A stretch of 64,000 nt of DNA, taken from positions 41,686 through 105,685 of the forward strand of contig NZ_FWER01000016.1 of NCBI RefSeq assembly GCF_900169785.1, given 5' to 3'. The position numbers were made by a program, and so were the translations under genes. This document shows positions 51,490-60,091 of the stretch, in pieces. Numbering within the stretch: position 1 is the first letter of the stretch; each line of letters opens with the position of its first letter. The notes below the pieces were generated by a model, which saw nothing but the letters and a program-made list of their open reading frames with translations, was not told where the DNA came from and ran no database searches. The stretch is from Rhizobium sullae (lineage in GTDB: Bacteria > Pseudomonadota > Alphaproteobacteria > Rhizobiales > Rhizobiaceae).

Positions 51490-51591
51490 GGCTTGGCCCC
51501 GGAAATAGGAAATTGGAATCATATTTTGCAGCGCAAAATGTCGCTCATTCACCGGTAGCTGGTCAATGTTACAGTTTCTATTCCGGCGACG

Positions 51592-52182
51592 TCACGAGTT
51601 CAAAAAGCCAAACATCGGCTCCAGCTTTTCGAAAGTCCGGTCCATCGCATAGGCGCCGATGAAGAACAAGGAAAGGTGCCCGTAGGTCAGCGAGATCTGC
51701 GATTCGGCCGCGATCTCGCCGAGCTTTGCGACGCCGGCTACATAGATGGCCGAGGCAAGCCCAGTACGGTCGGCGCCGGCCCGACAATGGATGAGCAGCG
51801 GCTTCGGGGCGGACGCCATGATCGCCATGAGCCGGCTTCCTTCCTCGATCGTCAACTCCTTGGAGGCCGACATGCGGAAATCGATGTGGTTGAGGTTGAG
51901 GCTCTTCGCTGTCGCCACTTCATCGTCATACCAGGCCTTGCCGTTCTCGTTACCGCGCAGGTTCAGCACCGTCTTGATGCCATAGTCCTTCGCCAATTCC
52001 TTGAGTTCGTCCGGAGATGGCTGGGAAGCGCGATAGACTTCGCCCGCCACGACCGCGTGAACATTGTTGGAAAGCTGCAGGTAGCCGAGATAGAGTCCGA
52101 TGACGGCCGGTGTTATCAGGGCGAGCCGCGCGATCGATTTGTATGTCAGGGGAACATGGAAACGATCGGTCAGTAGGGCCAT
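51592..52182 (-). CDS. Membrane-anchored dual-specificity/tyrosine protein phosphatase
   Basis: A 196-residue protein with one N-terminal membrane helix (about 17-35) and a cysteine phosphatase domain. The signature His-Cys-Arg-Ala-Gly-Ala-Asp-Arg-Thr-Gly puts the nucleophile at Cys133 and the phosphate-binding Arg at 139; the general acid may be Asp101 in His-Ile-Asp-Phe-Arg. The early motif Val-Tyr-Arg-Ala-Ser-Gln-Pro is typical of this bacterial DSP group. Similar proteins affect polysaccharide export or stress, but the substrate here is unknown. It is a single gene upstream of sthA. Confidence 0.85.
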   Translation of the reverse strand: MALLTDRFHVPLTYKSIARLALITPAVIGLYLGYLQLSNNVHAVVAGEVYRASQPSPDELKELAKDYGIKTVLNLRGNENGKAWYDDEVATAKSLNLNHIDFRMSASKELTIEEGSRLMAIMASAPKPLLIHCRAGADRTGLASAIYVAGVAKLGEIAAESQISLTYGHLSLFFIGAYAMDRTFEKLEPMFGFLNS

Positions 52183-52266
52183 AGTTGGGGTCCAGTTGGC
52201 GTGAAAGCCTGCTAGAGAATGCTATGATGGCTTTTTCATGCCTCCATCTTTGGAAAATCGCAAATG

Positions 52267-52765
52267 TCAGATCAGCCGGATGCCCTTGAGCTCGCATGGC
52301 TGTCCTTGCCGATGATGATGTGGTCGTGGACGGTGACGCCGAGCGGCTTCGCCGTTTCGATGATCGTCTTCGTCATATCGATATCGGCGCGCGACGGCGT
52401 CGGATCGCCGGATGGATGGTTGTGGACGAGAATGATGGCCGTCGCCGAGAGTTCATGAGCGCGTTTGACGAGCTCGCGCGGATAGACCGGCGTATAGTCT
52501 ACCGTTCCGCGGCTCTGGTCCTCCTCGGCGATCAGCGCATTCCGTTTATCGAGGAACAGGATGTTCGCGCCTCATGCGCCATGGCGGCGTGGCAATACTC
52601 GATCACCGCGGTGACCGTGATAGTGCTCTTCCTTCGAAGAGCCGGGGGGCAGGACGGTCTGTTTGCCGAGTGCGGGTTTTGCGAATCGGCGCTCGTCAGC
52701 GGGCGAATGGTGGTCTACGTCGAAAGGCAGTTCACCGTTCGGGAGGAAGAGAGGACCTTTGCCAT
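52267..52765 (-). pseudogene. radC: radC (JAMM/MPN domain DNA repair-like protein) pseudogene
   Basis: Reading the minus strand from ATG 52765, about 52 residues of a normal RadC N-terminus end at the His-Tyr-His-Gly-His-Arg motif. A large internal piece is then missing. In a second frame the Ala-Val-Ile-Glu-Tyr-Cys-His-Ala-Ala-Met segment appears, then the frame changes again before Leu-Phe-Leu-Asp-Lys-Arg-Asn. The JAMM metal motif His-Asn-His-Pro-Ser-Gly-Asp is intact, but near the C-terminus one more base loss breaks the His-Ala-Ser-Leu-Lys-Gly end. An in-frame TGA lies at 52572-52574. About 500 of an expected 800 bases remain. It follows map by five bases, as intact radC usually does in rhizobia. 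Confidence 0.87.
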
Positions 52766-52770
52766 TGCGT

Positions 52771-53604
52771 TCACCCGTTGAGCGGCAGGCCTGGCCGGTC
52801 GAGGCCGCCGGGCGAAAGCGTGAAGATCTCGCAGCCGCTGGCCGTAACACCGACGGTGTGTTCGTATTGCGCCGATAGCGACCGGTCGCGGGTCACCGCC
52901 GTCCAGCCGTCGGCCAACACCTTCACATGCGGACGGCCGAGATTGATCATCGGCTCGATCGTAAAGATCATGCCTTCGCGCAGTTCCGGACCCTCGTTTG
53001 CGCGGCCGTAATGCAGGATATTCGGCGAATCGTGGAACAGGCGGCCGACGCCATGGCCACAGAAATCGCGGACGACCGAGCAGCGCTCGCTTTCCGCATG
53101 GGTCTGGATCGCTTCGCCGATCGCGCCAGTGCGTGCGCCGGCGCGGACGGCGGCAATGCCGCGCATCAGCGCTTCATGCGTGACTTCGAGAAGTCGTTCG
53201 GCGGCACGCTTGATCTGCCCGACCGGATACATGCGGCTGGAATCGCCGTGCCAGCCGTCGAGCACGAAGGTGACGTCGATATTGACGATATCGCCTTCGC
53301 GCAGCGGCTTTGCATCCGGAATGCCGTGGCAGACGACATGGTTGATCGAAGTGCAGGTCGATTTGGTATAGCCGCGATAATTGAGCGTCGCCGGATAGGC
53401 GCCGTTGTCCATCCCGAATTCGAAGACGAACCGGTCGATCGCATCGGTGGGCAGCCCCGGCCTGACGATCGCGGCAAGCTCATCGAGGCAGCGGGCGGTC
53501 AGCTGGCATGCCTTGCGCATGCCCTCGAACGCCTCGGGGCCGTAGAGCCTTATGGCACCGGTATTCTTCGACGGCGCGGAGGAAGCTTCGATATAATTCA
53601 CCAT
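52771..53604 (-). CDS. map: Methionine aminopeptidase, type I
   Basis: A 277-residue enzyme that removes the N-terminal Met of new proteins. All five metal ligands are present: Asp110, Asp121, His184 (Gly-His-Gly-Val-Gly), Glu217 (Thr-Ile-Glu-Pro-Met) and Glu248 (Tyr-Glu-His-Thr). The substrate His lies in Val-Cys-His-Gly-Ile-Pro near 91-96. It is intact although the radC gene directly downstream is destroyed. No sfsA-type gene lies upstream. Confidence 0.95.
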   Translation of the reverse strand: MVNYIEASSAPSKNTGAIRLYGPEAFEGMRKACQLTARCLDELAAIVRPGLPTDAIDRFVFEFGMDNGAYPATLNYRGYTKSTCTSINHVVCHGIPDAKPLREGDIVNIDVTFVLDGWHGDSSRMYPVGQIKRAAERLLEVTHEALMRGIAAVRAGARTGAIGEAIQTHAESERCSVVRDFCGHGVGRLFHDSPNILHYGRANEGPELREGMIFTIEPMINLGRPHVKVLADGWTAVTRDRSLSAQYEHTVGVTASGCEIFTLSPGGLDRPGLPLNG

Positions 53605-54076
53605 TGGAGGGCCTTAGCAGAAATTGTCTTCATCGTTCATAATGCAGCTATGCCGCGTTCGTCCATCGTGTTCAACTGCGGCCACGAGATTTGTCTCACT
53701 TTGATACGGTGCACCGGCACGCCTTTCCGTTCACGCTGTGGAATCGACCCGTGTTTTGCCTTTGTATTTCAACTCGGACGAGGCGCGGGAAATTGCCGCG
53801 TTGAGATGAAACTATATGGCGCTTCCCAGCGCCCCGTTCGACGGTTTTTATCCCCATCTTAGGCGCCTCTGCTCGGATACCGGCACCTTGGGGCGCAAAC
53901 CCTGGGAGTTGACGATCAGCTTCACCCTGAGGTTGCGATTTCGTGGGGCGTAGCCTCGAAGGGCGAGGGCAGGTGTGGTGGCGTGGCGCCCGGCTGCGGA
54001 CCGAACTGGATCGGCTATCCCGAGGGACTATTTTCATCGGTGGCAAGCAGATACCATTGAGAAATGGGAGAAGAGA
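53605..54076. other. Intergenic region with no recognisable gene
   Basis: I see no convincing ORF, RNA or mobile element here. Both strands have frames without family resemblance. It may be the decayed remains of a gene, as the neighbouring radC is also decayed, but no fragment is identifiable. Confidence 0.4.
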
Positions 54077-54547
54077 ATGGAACTCGTGACCCACAGGAAA
54101 TTCAAAAGCGGCTTGTTGATGCCGTGGGGAAAGGGGACGGTCGTGAGCGGAGCCAGGGGATTCGTCTACCTTTCCGGAAACACGGCGACCGCCGAGGATT
54201 ATGATCCGGCCGGCAGGAAGGGAGGGGGCTTCGTTGGCGATGCAGCGGCGCAGTGGCGCGCAATCCTCACGAACATCAAAGCGGACTTGGAGGAACTCGG
54301 CAGCGCGCTCGAATATCTCATTCGGCTGACCTTCTTCGTTAAGGGGCCATTTCCCGATGGCGGCGTTCTGAGCTCTCCGAATTTTCGCCTGGACGTGATG
54401 GACGACTTTTTCGCCGGGCACTGCCCAAAGCACTGCAGCTATAACAACCCGCCACCCTCGGAGGTGATCGGCGTTGCGGCGCTTGCGCAACCCGACGTCC
54501 TTGTTGAGATTGTTGCAGTCGCGGCGCTGGCGGACAAGCCGTCATGA
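54077..54547 (+). CDS. RidA-family protein (reactive intermediate/imine deaminase-like)
   Basis: A 156-residue YjgF/RidA-fold protein. The expected Tyr-Leu-Ser-Gly-Asn-Thr strand, the Leu-Ile-Arg-Leu-Thr-Phe-Phe-Val segment that carries the family Arg and the closing Leu-Ala-Gln-Pro-Asp-Val-Leu-Val-Glu-Ile-Val strand are visible. RidA hydrolyses 2-aminoacrylate and related enamines. Divergent subfamilies have other roles, and its place before an adenylate cyclase is unexplained. The ATG at 54077 follows AGAAGAG. The stop overlaps the cyclase start. Confidence 0.85.
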   Translation: MELVTHRKFKSGLLMPWGKGTVVSGARGFVYLSGNTATAEDYDPAGRKGGGFVGDAAAQWRAILTNIKADLEELGSALEYLIRLTFFVKGPFPDGGVLSSPNFRLDVMDDFFAGHCPKHCSYNNPPPSEVIGVAALAQPDVLVEIVAVAALADKPS

Positions 54548-55446
54548 GCGAAACGCGACGCAAGCTGACGACCATCTTCTGCGCCGACGTGCAGGACTAT
54601 ACGCGCCTGATGGGGGCGGACGAGGAGGGCACGCTGGCGATGCTGAAGCGGCATCGCGATGCGATGTCGCGGCTCATCGGCTCGCATGGCGGGCGGGTGA
54701 TCAATACCTGGGGCGACGGATTGATCGCCGAATTCCCGAGCGTCGTCGAGGCCGTGCGCGCGGCCGTCGACGTTCAGAACGAGCTCGCCGGCCTGAACGC
54801 TGCGCGGCCGGCGGACGGGCGCATGCTATTCCGGATCGGCATCAATCTCGGCGACGTGATCGTCGAAGGCGACGATCTCTATGGCGACGGCGTCAATATC
54901 GCCGCGCGGCTCCAGGCGTCTGCCCCTGCCGGCGGGATCGTGATCTCGAACACCGTCTACGACCAGGTCCGCAACAAGGTGGCCGTCGGGTTCGATTTTC
55001 TCGGGCCTTTGGTGGTGAAGAATGTCACGGAACCCGTGCCAAGCTATGCCGTGCGCATCGGCGAAGGCATGGAGAGCACGCCGCAGCCGGCGGCTGCAGC
55101 GAACCGTCCAGAGGCCCCGGCAGCGACCGATCGGCCGCTCGGCACGAAGGCTCGCAGGATGTTCGGTCTGCTCGCCTTGTTGAGCGCTGTTCTGGTCGTC
55201 ATCAATCTTCTCTCCTGGCGGGGCGTCTTCTGGGCGGCATGGCCGCTTCTCGCCTTTGCTGTTCTCTCGGCCATGATATGGGTGCGGCGCCAGAACCATG
55301 TCGACCGGGGCATTGCCGCCCTCGGCGTCGCCGGGCTTGGCATGATTGCTATCAACCTTCTGTCGTGGCACGGGATATTCTGGGCGATATGGCCGCTTCT
55401 GGGGCTGGCCGCCGCTGCCGCCATTCGATGGGTGATGCGCAGCTGA
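54544..55446 (+). CDS. Class III adenylate/guanylate cyclase with C-terminal membrane helices
   Basis: A 300-residue protein. The cyclase domain fills residues 1 to about 175: metal Asp in Cys-Ala-Asp-Val-Gln-Asp-Tyr, second metal Asp in Trp-Gly-Asp-Gly-Leu-Ile-Ala-Glu-Phe, and Asn/Arg transition-state residues in Gly-Val-Asn-Ile-Ala-Ala-Arg-Leu. After a Pro/Ala linker come two copies of a helix pair marked Asn-Leu-Leu-Ser-Trp, near 220-245 and 270-295. The cyclase is thus tethered to the inner membrane by its C-terminus, the reverse of common receptor cyclases. It overlaps the RidA gene by four bases and likely makes cAMP. Confidence 0.88.
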   Translation: MSETRRKLTTIFCADVQDYTRLMGADEEGTLAMLKRHRDAMSRLIGSHGGRVINTWGDGLIAEFPSVVEAVRAAVDVQNELAGLNAARPADGRMLFRIGINLGDVIVEGDDLYGDGVNIAARLQASAPAGGIVISNTVYDQVRNKVAVGFDFLGPLVVKNVTEPVPSYAVRIGEGMESTPQPAAAANRPEAPAATDRPLGTKARRMFGLLALLSAVLVVINLLSWRGVFWAAWPLLAFAVLSAMIWVRRQNHVDRGIAALGVAGLGMIAINLLSWHGIFWAIWPLLGLAAAAAIRWVMRS

Positions 55447-55538
55447 CCCAAGAGTGTATTGGCCGTGCCTGCGGAGCGTTGCCGTGTTCCCGAATTGCGT
55501 ATCTTGCGCGGTATTCAGTTGATCGACGAAAAGGCATG

Positions 55539-56432
55539 ATGACAGAAAAACTAGATCAGCTCCGGAACATCATTCTCAGCGAGTATCCGGACTTGGCTGC
55601 ATCGACGTTCGAACTCGCGCCGGTAGGCTGGGATTCGATTGCCGTCGATGTGGATGACCGGCTGATCTTCAAGTTTCCCCGCCATGAGGTCGCGCAAAAG
55701 GCGCTTGTGAGGGAAGCCGCGCTGCTTGCCGTTGTCCGGCCCAGGGTCTCAATGGCCGTCCCCGACCTGCGCATTTTCGAGAAAAGTGGGTCGCTGTTTT
55801 CCCTGCACGAGAAGCTGAAGGGCGAACATTTGCTCACGGCCGAATATGACAAGCTGCCGAAGGATGCGCGGCAGCGCCTTGGCGATGATCTGGGCCAGTT
55901 TTACGCCGAGCTTCACCGGCTCGACAGCGAGCGGATGGCGGACGCCGGCGCCGCGCCAGTCGGCGCATGGCAAAGCCCCGCAACAGTTCGCGAGAAAGCC
56001 GTGCCGGCGCTTCCCTCCGAGCTTCGTTCCGTGGCGGAGGATATCATCGCGGGTTTCGAGCGACTTCCGCCCGATCCGCACGGACAGACCTACGGCTTTT
56101 TCGACGGCCATGGATGGAACATGGCATTCGACCATGCGCGCAGCCGCCTCAACGGCATCTACGATTTCGCCGATTCCGGCTTCGGTCCGGTCCACCAGGA
56201 GTTCATCTATTCGAACCTCATATCGCCGGATCTCACAGAGCGGATCGTGGCTGCTTATGAGAGAACATCGGGCCTGACGCTCGACCTGCGCCGCATCGAA
56301 ATCCTCACCGGCTTTCACCGGTTGTCGGAACTGGCGGAGCTTCCGGAGGATTGCCGGCACACGCCGGCCATGACCTACCATGCCGTGGCATGGCTCGAGG
56401 ACGTGTCAGGCAGCGGGTTCACTGCGAGCTAG
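55539..56432 (+). CDS. APH-like phosphotransferase family protein
   Basis: A 297-residue kinase-like protein of the aminoglycoside/choline phosphotransferase superfamily. An ATP-site Lys is in Leu-Ile-Phe-Lys-Phe-Pro-Arg (near 41). The Brenner-type motif reads Phe-Asp-Gly-His-Gly-Trp-Asn-Met-Ala-Phe-Asp, with Gly-Trp before Asn instead of the usual Asp spacing, and the metal motif is Ile-Tyr-Asp-Phe-Ala-Asp. The altered catalytic loop leaves activity open. Substrate unknown, and antibiotic resistance should not be assumed. Starts at 55536 or 55539; AAAGG lies upstream. Confidence 0.8.
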   Translation: MTEKLDQLRNIILSEYPDLAASTFELAPVGWDSIAVDVDDRLIFKFPRHEVAQKALVREAALLAVVRPRVSMAVPDLRIFEKSGSLFSLHEKLKGEHLLTAEYDKLPKDARQRLGDDLGQFYAELHRLDSERMADAGAAPVGAWQSPATVREKAVPALPSELRSVAEDIIAGFERLPPDPHGQTYGFFDGHGWNMAFDHARSRLNGIYDFADSGFGPVHQEFIYSNLISPDLTERIVAAYERTSGLTLDLRRIEILTGFHRLSELAELPEDCRHTPAMTYHAVAWLEDVSGSGFTAS

Positions 56433-56459
56433 TGTGCGGGAGAGGCGGCGGCGACGATG

Positions 56460-57458
56460 TCAGTCAACGGACCCAAAGAACCGGGCCGCGATGCTGGCGA
56501 CTTCGTCGTGAATGGACCGCCGGTCGACGCCGTCGGCATCCGTAAAAATGTCCGGTGCGAGTTTCCTCCCTTGCGGCGTCGGTTCCGGCACAAAGACGTA
56601 ATGGTCGATTCCGCCTTTCAGAATATCCAGCCAAGCGCCCGGTAGATGGCTGTGCAGCCAGCCGCAGCACTCCTCCGCAGGTGCAATGGTGTCCGCATCG
56701 CCGCCGATAATTCGAACCGGCTTTGTGACCCGCTTCAGGCTCTCGGCCAAAAAGCCCAACACCGAGCGGCCCGGCGCAAGGACAAGGGCAGCATCAAATC
56801 GAGGGTCGCTGTAGTCCTTCGATCTACGATCCCACGACGCGCGAAAGACCTCGCTGCGCTCCAGCAAGGGAGCTATGTGGTCCGCCAGATCGGGAAACTC
56901 CCTCGGTCCGCGACGCGGGCCTTTGATCGGGTTTGCAGATTCAAACTGGGAGTAAGCCACGCGTGCGCCCATCAACAACATCGCCGTGTAGGCACCGGCG
57001 GAAAAACCGGCAACGAATGCACGAGCGCTGACCGTTCCGCCCAGTTGCCTTCGCCAGCCGTGATCGTCGAGCATTGCACGTAGGTCGCTTGCCCGTTCCC
57101 AAAGGCAGAGGAAGCCTTCCGGCCTATAGGGTTCGGCACCGGTGTGGCCGTGGTGATTGACCGCAAGGGCAACGAAGCCCCGCTGTGCTAGGCGATGGGC
57201 CAGCCATTCAAGACCGGCGGCAACTCCCCCGCTACCATGAGAGAGGAGCACGAGGGGACGAGGCGTCGTTGCCGGCTTAAGAGCCGCATCAGGCGCAACG
57301 GGCTCCATCTGAAACCAGGATGGGTCAGATACGGGCAACTCGATTGCGGCATCATCTGCAGGATACCAAGCCACCCAGGAAAGTGGCCGGGGGCCGGTAC
57401 CGGCCCAATTCGTCCTGTTCTCATCAAAGCAGAGGCCTTCCGCGAAGCCGACCGGCAT
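56460..57458 (-). CDS. Alpha/beta hydrolase (dienelactone-hydrolase/chlorophyllase-like)
   Basis: A 332-residue serine hydrolase. The oxyanion-hole region Leu-Ser-His-Gly-Ser-Gly-Gly is near 70-77 and the nucleophile elbow Gly-Phe-Ser-Ala-Gly near 149-153. The probable acid Asp is in Gly-Gly-Asp-Ala-Asp-Thr and the His in Gly-Gly-Ile-Asp-His-Tyr. No signal peptide is evident. Proteins of this plan are often annotated as acetylhydrolases or dienelactone hydrolases; the substrate cannot be read from sequence. It is convergent with the APH-like gene. Confidence 0.82.
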   Translation of the reverse strand: MPVGFAEGLCFDENRTNWAGTGPRPLSWVAWYPADDAAIELPVSDPSWFQMEPVAPDAALKPATTPRPLVLLSHGSGGVAAGLEWLAHRLAQRGFVALAVNHHGHTGAEPYRPEGFLCLWERASDLRAMLDDHGWRRQLGGTVSARAFVAGFSAGAYTAMLLMGARVAYSQFESANPIKGPRRGPREFPDLADHIAPLLERSEVFRASWDRRSKDYSDPRFDAALVLAPGRSVLGFLAESLKRVTKPVRIIGGDADTIAPAEECCGWLHSHLPGAWLDILKGGIDHYVFVPEPTPQGRKLAPDIFTDADGVDRRSIHDEVASIAARFFGSVD

Positions 57459-57490
57459 ATGATTGCTCCAAATTCAGGAAGCGATATGGC

Positions 57491-58738
57491 TCAGCTTTGT
57501 TTCGAAAACAGCGACGCGAGGCTTGGGCGCGGAGAGGGCGGATTTTTCAGGCGCGGTACGACGACGAGGCGCTTGACTTCGCCGCGCTTGAAGGCGGCGA
57601 GGAAGCGGCGGTAGTCCTTGAACGAGATGCAGCCGTTGGAATCGCCGCGCTTGCCGAGCAGATAGGTGTGGGCGAGCAGGCCGACGCGTCCGTGGATCTT
57701 CTGCGGGCCGCCGACGGGATGGAGGCGGATCGCCTCGACGCCGTGGAACAGGGCTTCGCGCATGGCAAGGTCATAGGTGTGCGGTGGTGTTGGCCCGCGC
57801 ATTTTCTTGTCGGCATAGCGCGGCTTGTCGCGCATGGCGCCGAGGCCGGAATGGGCTTCGAGCTTTTCGCCGTTCGGCAGATAGACGACGCTGGCCTCGA
57901 TATCGTAGATCGCCACGCCATTGCGGGCGCTCGGCATCAACGCCGGCTTGGCGAATGCCGGCATCTCCTCGTCGTCATCCTCCGTTTTCGCATAGGCAAG
58001 GGCCGGTTCGGCGTCGCGCGCGTCGATCTTCGGCTTGCCGGGGCGTGCCATCGGCAGCGGAATGTCCGTGCCAGGTGCCAGAACGAGGCCGAAAGGTTCG
58101 TCAGGCGTTGCCGTTTTGGCGGAAGCGGTTTCGAAGGGAGCGGCGGCGGGTATCGGCTGGGCGGAAGGGAGCGTTGTCGCAAGCGCGAGGCTTGACGCCG
58201 GTTCAACGGGCTTGGCGGAGGCGGTCTGGATCGAATAGTCGGGTGCCGGAAGGGCAGCAGGTGCTGTGACCGCCGGAACGGGTGCGGCGCTTGCAAGCAC
58301 CAGCGCCTGCTGTTTCAGGGCGGAAGCCATCTCGGCGCCGTTGTTGCGCTTTGCGAGCAGCGACAGGCCGCGGCGCTGCATGAGAGTGACCATAGCCTTG
58401 GGGGATTTCGGCGTAGCCTCGGCGACCATGCGGTCCGAAACCGTCGTCTGGCCGGGCAGGCGCGAGAACTTGCTGACACGGATCAGGGGATGCGAGCGAG
58501 TGGCTGCAGGCGAAACTGGCTTTTGAGCGATTGCGACATCGGCGATCATGGCGGCGGCCGGTGGCTGCGGCGTGGCGGAGGTGTGCATTGCCGCGATCGA
58601 CGCGATGATCCAGGCCGACGCAGCGACTGCGATACCAATTGCGGCGGCTCCGGAGATGAGCCGGTAGGGTCTGGCCGAGCGAAAAAAAGCCCAGCCGAAA
58701 GGGTTGACGCTTTCACGCGCCTCAACAGCAAACGCCAT
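57491..58738 (-). CDS. Membrane-anchored DUF2778/Tlde1-like L,D-transpeptidase-fold protein
   Basis: A 415-residue protein with one membrane helix (about 28-50), a long Ala/Pro-rich periplasmic linker (about 55-265) and a C-terminal Tlde1-like (DUF2778) domain (about 270-400). The putative active site is His357 and Cys370 in Ser-Asn-Gly-Cys-Ile-Ser. Related domains act on peptidoglycan stem peptides as L,D-carboxypeptidase or transpeptidase in Salmonella type VI effectors. No type VI genes are nearby and the membrane anchor argues for a housekeeping envelope role. The Gly-Glu-Lys-Leu segment precedes the domain. Confidence 0.78.
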   Translation of the reverse strand: MAFAVEARESVNPFGWAFFRSARPYRLISGAAAIGIAVAASAWIIASIAAMHTSATPQPPAAAMIADVAIAQKPVSPAATRSHPLIRVSKFSRLPGQTTVSDRMVAEATPKSPKAMVTLMQRRGLSLLAKRNNGAEMASALKQQALVLASAAPVPAVTAPAALPAPDYSIQTASAKPVEPASSLALATTLPSAQPIPAAAPFETASAKTATPDEPFGLVLAPGTDIPLPMARPGKPKIDARDAEPALAYAKTEDDDEEMPAFAKPALMPSARNGVAIYDIEASVVYLPNGEKLEAHSGLGAMRDKPRYADKKMRGPTPPHTYDLAMREALFHGVEAIRLHPVGGPQKIHGRVGLLAHTYLLGKRGDSNGCISFKDYRRFLAAFKRGEVKRLVVVPRLKNPPSPRPSLASLFSKQS

Positions 58739-59038
58739 ACTACTCGGTTTCCCAACGCGTCACATTACCGGCGGCTTACGCGGAACGCCCCTTGCCGGAG
58801 CCGGTAATGAAGCAAGAGGGCCAAATTGAGGCTCGCTGCGACTTGCCGACTGTCCGGAAGCATGACGCACTATGGTAACTAATTCCTTTACGGGATGATC
58901 GGCGCTCGCCGAAATGGCACGGGCGATCACTCGCTGTCGGCTAGGTGCCTTCGATTTAGAATATTAGCAATACGTGTAATTCGTTCCATCTTCTGCTATG
59001 GTTCGGCCGTGACTGATGGCTCAATTTGGGGGGAACCA
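58739..59038. promoter_or_regulatory. Divergent promoter region
   Basis: These 300 bases lie between the divergent Tlde1-like and methyltransferase genes. They carry no gene. Base composition drops near 58940-59020 (TTAGAATATTAGCAATACG), suggesting the methyltransferase promoter, but I cannot fix the elements. Confidence 0.35.
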
Positions 59039-60061
59039 ATGTCTTCATTAGATGATATGGCCAAGAGCGAAGTCTCTCCGGCGCTGCTGGTTGATGCCAT
59101 GTTCGCATTCCAAAAGACGGCTGCGATCAAAGCGGCAATAGAACTCGATCTGTTCACGATGATCGGCAGCGAAGCCCGCACCGCCGGATCGCTCGCCGCT
59201 GAAGCAGGGAGTGCCGAACGCGGATTGCGCATTCTCTGCGACTTTCTGGTTATTGCCGGTTTCCTGATGAAGAGCGGCGAAAGCTATGCACTGACACCCT
59301 CAAGCCAAGTGTTCCTTGATCGGCGTTCGCCGGCTTTCATGGGCACTGCGATCGAGTTTCTGGCCTCGCCGGAGATGCTGACTCTGTTCCTGGACGACCC
59401 GGCTGCTTGCGTGCGCAACGGAGGTGCGGTCGGTCTGGCGAACGTGGCGCCGGACAATCCCGTTTGGGTGAGATTTGCGCGGGCCATGGGTATGTTCACC
59501 GGCGCCAGCGCTCAAGGATTGGCATCGGAAGTCGCCGGATGGCCGAAGCCGCCGGCCAAGGTGCTGGACGTTGCCGCAGGCCCTGGGCGCTTCGGGATCG
59601 AGATCGCGAAGGTGGCGTCATCGGCCAGGATCGTCGCTCTGGATTGGAAACCGGTCCTTGCCGTGACCGAGGAGAATGCAAGGAATGCAGATGTGGCTGA
59701 CCGTTTCAGTTTCTTGCCGGGCAGCGCTTTCGATGTGGACTGGGGCACGGGTTACGACCTGGTGCTGCTGCCGAACTTTCTTCATCACTTCGACAAGGAC
59801 GGCTGCGTCACGCTTTTGAAGAAGGCACGGGCGAGCCTGGTGCCGGAGGGCCGGGTTGCTGTCGTCGAGTTCGTCCCGAACGAGGACCGGGTGTCTCCCG
59901 AATTCCCCGCCGCTTTTGCCTGGGTGATGCTGGCCACGACGCCAACGGGCGACGCCTATACGGAGCGGGAGCTTGCCGATATGGCAAGGCTTGCCGGTTT
60001 CAGCACCGCCGCGAGCAAGCCGCTGCCGCCGACGCCGGCAAGCCTGATGTTCTTTAAGTGA
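59039..60061 (+). CDS. SAM-dependent O-methyltransferase (two-domain, plant-type fold)
   Basis: A 340-residue protein with an N-terminal helical dimerisation/winged-helix domain (about 1-110, Ala-Ala-Ile-Glu-Leu-Asp-Leu-Phe) and a Rossmann methyltransferase domain. SAM motif I Val-Leu-Asp-Val-Ala-Ala-Gly-Pro-Gly is near 176-184 and the Leu-Pro-Asn-Phe-Leu-His-His-Phe motif follows near 242. Relatives include hydroxyneurosporene and acetylserotonin-type O-methyltransferases. The ATG at 59039 follows GGGGGGAA and is better than the upstream frame start at 58895. It is convergent with phaC. Substrate unknown. Confidence 0.82.
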   Translation: MSSLDDMAKSEVSPALLVDAMFAFQKTAAIKAAIELDLFTMIGSEARTAGSLAAEAGSAERGLRILCDFLVIAGFLMKSGESYALTPSSQVFLDRRSPAFMGTAIEFLASPEMLTLFLDDPAACVRNGGAVGLANVAPDNPVWVRFARAMGMFTGASAQGLASEVAGWPKPPAKVLDVAAGPGRFGIEIAKVASSARIVALDWKPVLAVTEENARNADVADRFSFLPGSAFDVDWGTGYDLVLLPNFLHHFDKDGCVTLLKKARASLVPEGRVAVVEFVPNEDRVSPEFPAAFAWVMLATTPTGDAYTERELADMARLAGFSTAASKPLPPTPASLMFFK

Positions 60062-60091
60062 TATTTTACCGGGCCGCGCGCGATATCGGGT

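Noticed and set aside
52296..52781. Plus-strand open frame of 161 codons over radC
   Set aside because: It is the antisense shadow of the radC remnant; the minus strand carries the recognisable JAMM motif.
53696..54490. Minus-strand open frame of 264 codons
   Set aside because: It is the shadow of the RidA gene plus intergenic sequence, with no domain.
54474..55538. Extension of the APH-like gene upstream to 54474
   Set aside because: The added 350 residues lie antisense-like over the cyclase gene in another frame and are Arg-rich; a normal kinase begins at 55536-55539.
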